Source: Ophioceras dolichostomum (Eukaryota; Ascomycota; Sordariomycetes; Magnaporthales; Ophioceraceae). Taken from it: a stretch of 64,000 nucleotides of DNA. The stretch spans positions 124,001 to 188,000 of the forward strand of contig PYST01000027.1 of the NCBI GenBank assembly GCA_003049485.1, written 5' to 3'. Below, piece after piece: positions 58,268 to 64,000 of the stretch. Position numbers and translations under genes: made by a program. Within the stretch, counting starts at the first letter, position 1. Each line of letters starts with the position of its first letter. The notes under the pieces were generated by a model. It saw only the letters and a list, made by a program, of their open reading frames with translations. It did not search any database and was not told the DNA's origin.

Positions 58268-59527
58268 TGTGCGATGCAGGGGCCCGCTCATGTACGAGCC
58301 CTCGGGCTAGTAGGTCGCCGAGGCCCTTCCGATACCACTAGCACCGAAGACTGCAGTCGTCAGCGTGAGTGCAGGCGTAGGCACAGCCTAGGGCTGTAAA
58401 AGGGATGTCCGGCGCTCTTCACAACGTAAGTCAGCGCCGCTCATGAGTGTGGAAGGGCAGCCAACTCAGAACCGGTCACAGTCGTGCATCGTTACGCGCA
58501 ATGCAGTGGGCTCTTTAACGCCAGCCACTCTATGTCGTAGGCGTATCCTAGAACGAAGGGAACTTCGAGGTTCGGGGCCAGGCGAACGCGCTTGTTGCTC
58601 TCAAACCACAGTGTGCTGTAGGCATGAGATGAACCTGCGGGGATGTCGAACAGAAGAAGGAATACGCCCGTAAACAAAATCTAAACAACTTGAACTCAGG
58701 ACAATAATTTCACCGTTGAAGGAGTTCTAGACCGTTTCACGGAAGGTGATATATCGGAAACTCGGACCTTTCCATCCGACAACGGGAAGAGAGGATCGGG
58801 AAGAACTCAATTGGCCAGGCATGCCCACTCCTGCTTCTCCTCATTGTCCACGGTCGGGTAGCTGTAAGTCGTTGGTGGTGAGGGGTCACATTCGTCTTCG
58901 TGATTCCCCTCATTCTTTGCAGCATGTGCCAAACGGAGCATGTTCACAATATACCGATGACCTAAGGTACCGCATTCCGCCCATAATCGGTCGTCGCTAG
59001 CACGGGGCAGGTCCGAGAAGGATTAGTGGTCGTCACGCCGGAATGCAGGTCGGGAGAGTAGGACCTGAGCGTTGGCCGCATCATGACCAAAGAGACAACA
59101 AATCTGGAACATGTGAGTGATGGCTGGCTTCGGCTGTGCTGCGTCATTGGACCAACCGGCAGCGTGACATCACTGAAGCACTGCCTATAGCGGACCCTGG
59201 CAGCCTGGCACTCAACTCTGAGACCGACAGGGGTGACTCGTGGATAGCTTCATTTTTCGTTTTTTTTGTTGAGAGCTCATTCCCTTTCCATTACATGTTT
59301 CCCGCCTCGGTGACTGAAGGTTTACTCCTCTTCAGCCTCGGGTAGCGAGTCGCACGCCAACTGTAGACCGTATTATTTCGTGTTTTTATTGTGTCTCTTC
59401 CGCTTGTTCTCCAGAAGCCTCTGAAGGCATGGTTTAATTTGCGAATCCGTCCGCTAGACCAGCTCCCCCTCATCCTCCACCGAGCTGACCTACCACCCCG
59501 CCGACGACGGAAGCAGAAGCGTCCACG
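58268..59527. promoter_or_regulatory. Divergent intergenic region, SDR / ALE1
   Basis: About 1.26 kb between divergent starts, holding both promoters. No further gene or defined site was found. Pyrimidine-rich sequence occurs close to the ALE1 start. Confidence 0.5.
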
Positions 59528-61627
59528 ATGCTTCCGTACATTAATATCCGTAAGGAGCTCTCTTCCATATGGCTTCTTTTGGCGCCTACCTAGTATCTAG
59601 CCATTCAGAGAGACTGACTTCTTTGGGCTCTCTTCCCACAATCGTATAGCTTTCGTTTACCTGTCCGACAATATCGGAGCTGCCCCTGATGACTGTGAGA
59701 ACACCTCCCCAAACCACACCCTCCCTCTATCACTCCCGCGAGCGGAGCTCCGTTGCTAATGTTTGGTGCAACTTCCTCCTCCTCGTATAGTGAAACTGGT
59801 CTTCTCGTTCCTTCTGTCATACCCTCTCGCGGGCTTGATCAAACGAATCCCCGATTCAAAACCCGAACGGAAGAACCTCGCGTGCATAGCGTGAGCGCCA
59901 TCCCTTCCTGATCGCTCCAACACTCCCGCGACCGTCTCACCATAGGGACCCAGAACCATCCCCGATACGAGACCCCGTCAAAAACTGACCTGCGTAACGA
60001 TGTACCAACTCACAGCATCGCCGTCTTCTACCTCGTCGGGCTCTTCGACCTCTGGGATGGCGTCCAGACGCTCTTCGTCTCCTCGGCAGGCGCCTACGCC
60101 ATCGCCGCCTTCGGGCGCGGCTCCCCCTACATGCCCTGGGTGGGCTTCGTGTTCCTGATGGTCCACATGTCGGTCAACCAGCTGCACCGGCAGTTCACGG
60201 CCGCCGACTCCGACGTGCACCGCATGGACATCACGGGCGCGCAGATGGTGCTGGTCATGAAGCTCTCCGCCTTCTGCTGGAACGTGGCCGACGGCGCCCT
60301 CCCGCAGGACCAGCTGTCCGACTTCCAGCGCGACCGCGCCGTCCGCGAGCTCCCCTCCGTCCTGAACTACGCCGGCTTCGTGCTCTTCTTCCCGTCCCTC
60401 CTCGCGGGACCGGCCTTCGACTACGCCGAGTACCGGCGCTGGCTCGACACGTCCATGTTCGACCTCCCCTCGACCGTCGACCCGGCCAAGAAGGCGCCCA
60501 CGCGCAAGAAGCGCCGCATCCCGCGCTCCGCCACGCCAGCCATCGTCAAGATGCTCAAGGGCCTCCTCTGGACCCTGACGTTCGTGAACCTCTCGTCCCG
60601 CTACACCGCGACCTTGCTCACGGGGCCGAGGTACCTCCGCTACGGTTTCGCGCGCCGCGTCTTCGTGCTGCACATGTTCAACTTCACCGCCCGCTGCAAG
60701 TACTACGGCGCCTGGTGCCTCACCGAGGGCGCCTGCATCCTGATCGGCATCGGCTACAGTGGCGTCGACCCCGTCACCGGGAAGGTCTCGTGGGACCGCG
60801 CGCGCAACATCCACCCCTGGGGCGTCGAGTCGGCGCAGAACACGCGCGCGTACCTCGAGAACTGGAACATGAAGACGAACTTGTGGCTGCGCAACTACAT
60901 CTACCTGCGCGTGACCCCCCGGGGTAGGAAGCCGGGCTTCCGCGCCAGCATGGCTACATTCGTCGCCAGCGCCGTCTGGCACGGCTTCTATCCTGGATAC
61001 TACCTCACATTCGTGCTCGCGAGCTTCATTCAGACGGTGGCCAAGAACTTCCGCCGCTACCTGCGCCCCTTCTTCCTGCACCCGGTCACGCAGAAGCCCC
61101 TGCCGACCAAACGCTGGTACGACCTCGCTAGCTACGTCTCCACCCAGCTCATCTTCACATTCGCCACCACCCCGTTCCTCATCCTCGAGATGGGACCCTC
61201 GCTGCTCGTCTGGAGCCGCGTCTACTTCTACGCCCCCGTCGCCATCGCGGCCAGCATGGCCTTCTTCGCCTCGCCCGCGAAGCCGTTCCTGCGCCGCAAG
61301 CTCGCGGAGCGCGACGCCAAGGCCGCGGGAGGAGGAAGAAGCGGGAAGAGGCCCGAGAGCCCGAGCGGAGGCGGAAGCGGACTACACCGGTCCTCGAGCA
61401 CGGAGAGCGTCAACAGGATGCCCGTGCTCGGCCTCGCCGGCGATCCGCAGCTCGAGCTCGACGAGGCCGTCGCGGAGCTGAAGAGCGAGATGGAGTCGCT
61501 ACGCGCCCGCAGCCAGAGCAAGAGCGGCGGTGGTGGTAAGCCCCCATCTGCGACTGCTATAGCGGCGGCCGTTGGCGGTGCGGTTGGCGCTTCGTCGTCC
61601 GGAGCCGCGTTTCGGAAGAAGGAATGA
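59528..61627 (+). CDS. ALE1: Lysophospholipid acyltransferase Ale1 (MBOAT)
   Basis: Four exons (59528–59549, 59650–59694, 59791–59890, 60016–61627) give 592 residues. Ale1/Slc4 re-acylates lysophospholipids at sn-2 in the ER (Lands cycle). The start MLPYINIPF is typical. The MBOAT region includes the NWNMKTNLWLRNY motif and SAVWHGFYPGYY with the catalytic His at about residue 378, close to His382 of yeast Ale1. Multiple hydrophobic segments span the protein, and the C-terminal ~100 residues are charged and Gly/Ser-rich. Exon 1 is only 22 bases; it was accepted because the joins of exons 1–3 restore the conserved N-terminus through LIKRIPDSKP. The call is firm. Confidence 0.95.
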
Positions 61628-64000
61628 AGCAATCCCCAGCTAGCAGCACCATCAAGCGAAGAGACAGACCGGCGAAGCATTCCCATCTATCATCCGCTTC
61701 TACTAGAACAGCTCAGTCATCGCCGAGAAGCCCCCGGGATGATGCCGGCCCAGGCCGGCTCTATGGAAATTTCTGGTAATTTCCCTTCCGTTTTCGCAAC
61801 CTCCGAGATTTTTTTTTCGCGCGGGGGCGGACGGCGCATCACCGGTTCGCCTCCTTAATACCCCTGGCCCGCAAGGGGGCCGCCTAACTAGGCGGAAATC
61901 GACCGTCCGACCGACCGTCCGACCAACCTGTGTCAGTCACGGTTATTCCTACCAACCTAGGGTGTTTATCTTCATGTGTTTATATTCCCAGTTGGCCGTC
62001 CGCAGCCCTCAGCTTGCGTCAGGTGCAGAATTAACCGGGCGGGCGTCTCTCTATCAATCACCTTTTAACGACGTTGGACGATCACTTTTTTTTCCTGTCA
62101 AATATTTTGTTAGCTTTTGCATCAGATCTGAATCTTTCGTTTCCTTCTTTCCTCTCTAGTCTCCTCTGTTTATTTCCGGGTTAGCTTGGAGTGAAGGAGG
62201 AGACGGGCAGACGTGCAGCATTGACAAGGCAGGGATAGATTTTCTCATGGCATCCATAGCTTCCAATGTGCCCAAGGTCACTACCTAGTTAGGGACCTCG
62301 TAGGTAGAGTAGATCAGGTACCTACCTAGGTACCTATCTACCTACCCACCTACCTACCTACCTAAGTGCCTGCCACCTCTCTAGATAGGTACGTAGTAGC
62401 TAGGACCATGGCTATAGAGGGGGCAATAGAACACATCACGTACCACCTAACGACCTTACGAACAGACGAGCAATGAGAAGTATGTCGGAGACTTTTCGTC
62501 CGTCATCTGCCAAATCCAAATCTACTAGCACCGTCACTATCAAGGCGAGGAGAGGAGGGTGGGATGGCAGCCCGGTCGGTGCAGTGCTTGGGAGCTGCCA
62601 GGTGCTAGTCAGTTCCAAAGCCTTGGGTTTCTTCGATGGCCGGTCAGAGAGGTTAGAGAGGCAGTCACGGATCATTGGATCAATTCGGGGCTGTTCAACG
62701 ATTCATTCCGCATTCCATTGTAGGAGCTGGTGAGACGCCTGATTCAAGGGATAAATCGAGAGAGCGAGCGAGCGAGAGAGAGAGAGAGAGAAAAAAGGAG
62801 GCGACAGGAGTTCCCTGGCTCTCTTTGCCAACACCAGACTCTTCCACCTTCCCCCCTTATCCTCTGACTCGATGTAATGTATCCAATTACTCATTAGAGA
62901 GAAAAGAGCTGCTATGTCCAATCTCGATGCTAATTTCTCTTCTATATGACATGGTTGTACATGCTCCCAGCGACCAGGTTCTGCTCTCCTGATTAGGTAC
63001 TTAGGTTGCTAAGAAATCCTCACACCAGTCAGAGAGAGGAACCAAAAGATGAAATGTGCCAAGAATTGGTAGGGATATATCTAGAGTGATAAGGTGCCTT
63101 TATACAATCAAGAATGCAAATCGCTTTCCAGCCGCCGGGTCCGAAAATGTGAGGTGAAGTGGTGAGGTTCCTTCCGGCAGGGTGTATGTATGCAAGCAAG
63201 GCTTGTTTTTTTGTGGTTGTGTGTCCCGTCCCGTCGTCGTCGATCAAACACATTGAACCGACGGACGAGCCAAAAACCAGACACTTTGCCTGACCTGACT
63301 CGACGCCTGCCGTTCCTGATCCAACAACACCATATCATCATCGTCCATCCCGGATAAAAAAGAAGAAAAAAACCTCCTCAAACTCCATAACTGATAATGA
63401 CCAGGTTGCGGGGGTATCATGATATTCCGAGGTTCGTTCGTACATGCTTCCTCCCGTGCTCCGGTCTCTTTCTTCCTCCTTTCTCCTCTATCCGTAGAAA
63501 TATAAGTTAAATATTGATGATTCGTGGGGGCTTTCTGCTTTTGATGATTTTAAATTTGGTAGTACATGTTTTGAAGTCGATATTGACCAATATAAGGGAA
63601 AGAACTTTAGGTATGTGTAGTGGCAGTGTGGACGAGAGAGACGCTTAAAAACGACACGACAGAAGAAGAGGGGCATGGATGCGAGGGTGTTTGGTTAAGG
63701 AAAAGGTAAGGTAGGTAGATCTGGCTTTCGTGCCATGAGTTTTTGTCTAAGGTCGGAAATAGACATTGAAAAGAGAAGGTATTCAAGGGAAACGATCGTC
63801 GTCAAGGCGTGCGAACATGCGTGCGTGCATGCATGCTGGAAGGTTGGGCGTGTCGTCGGCGTGTATTCGTCATTAAATAGGAGAAGATGATGGAAAATGA
63901 TTAAAGAATCAAGAAGATGGATAAGGAAATTTTCGCAGGTGTGTATGCGCAGTCGCTTCGTGTGGGTTTGAGATACCGATTAAAAATGTGTCAAGAGGGC
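61628..64000. other. Intergenic, no recognisable gene
   Basis: About 2.4 kb to the window edge. It holds the ALE1 3' region, a CCTA/TAGG cluster at 62317–62371, a GA run near 62763–62791, and adenine-rich stretches near 63350–63370. No protein, tRNA or rRNA was recognised. A gene may begin beyond the edge. Confidence 0.5.
62317..62371. repeat. CCTA/TAGG tetranucleotide cluster
   Basis: A string of GTACCTACCTAGG-like units followed by several CCTA copies, with interspersed variants. It matches the clusters at 34785, 37072 and 21857 in unit and in partly palindromic layout. Confidence 0.88.

Noticed and set aside
59978..61081. Long minus-strand frame opposite ALE1
   Set aside because: Antisense shadow of a GC-rich coding exon; Val/Glu/Arg-rich with no domain.
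1..64000. tRNA, 5S rRNA, snRNA genes and CRISPR arrays
   Set aside because: I scanned for T-loop (GGTTCGA-type) and other RNA hallmarks on both strands and saw no convincing candidate; regularly spaced repeats of CRISPR type are absent. A covariance-model search would be needed to exclude small RNAs.

Overview
The window looks like nuclear chromosomal DNA of a filamentous ascomycete, most probably a Sordariomycete. Genes are split by short GT–AG introns (about 50–360 bases), coding exons are GC-rich, intergenic spacers are long and rich in simple repeats, and the gene set is fungal (Zn2Cys6 regulator, Ark/Prk-type kinase, GDP-mannose transporter, SidJ-like hydrolase). Exon joins below were read by eye from splice signals. 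The summed exon lengths are divisible by three for every multi-exon gene model reported as intact; the degraded Tse2-like locus was not joined.

Layout. 1–2.6 kb has no recognisable gene. 2.6–6.9 kb: asparaginyl-tRNA synthetase (−) and a signal-peptide-bearing agmatinase-type ureohydrolase (−). 9.1–10.4 kb: Cdc42 (−). 13.8–19.8 kb: a neurochondrin/DUF1941 protein (−) divergent from a CLC chloride transporter (+). 20.2–25.9 kb: a small conserved cysteine protein (−) and an Ark/Prk actin-regulating kinase (−). 27.2–27.9 kb: a probably broken Tse2-type ADP-ribosyltransferase toxin-domain gene (−). 28.9–30.9 kb: an amino-acid permease (−). 30.9–37.1 kb is gene-poor and holds a 20-bp minisatellite. 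37.2–42.6 kb: TTI1 (−) divergent from a SidJ/DUF1749 hydrolase (+). 42.7–47.4 kb: an EBP-family sterol isomerase-like membrane protein (−) divergent from a Zn2Cys6 regulator (+). 47.6–51.7 kb: a PEBP protein (−), and the splicing factor CWC15 (−) divergent from exosome subunit RRP45 (+). 52.1–55.8 kb: an Arl3/ARFRP1 GTPase (−) and a GDP-mannose transporter (−). 56.8–61.6 kb: a poly-Q-tailed short-chain dehydrogenase (−) divergent from the MBOAT lysophospholipid acyltransferase ALE1 (+). 61.6–64 kb has no recognisable gene.

Most genes are core housekeeping: translation, splicing, RNA decay, polarity and endocytosis, Golgi glycosylation and trafficking, PIKK assembly, phospholipid remodelling. 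I see no secondary-metabolite cluster and no intact transposon. The most unusual points are a glutamine at the proton-glutamate position of the CLC protein, an insert of about 85 residues inside the Arl3/ARFRP1 G domain, the toxin-domain gene with an in-frame stop, a complete EBP-type active site next to a divergent Zn2Cys6 regulator, and recurrent TAGG/CCTA tetranucleotide runs between genes. I found no clear evidence of a wholly new multi-gene system.
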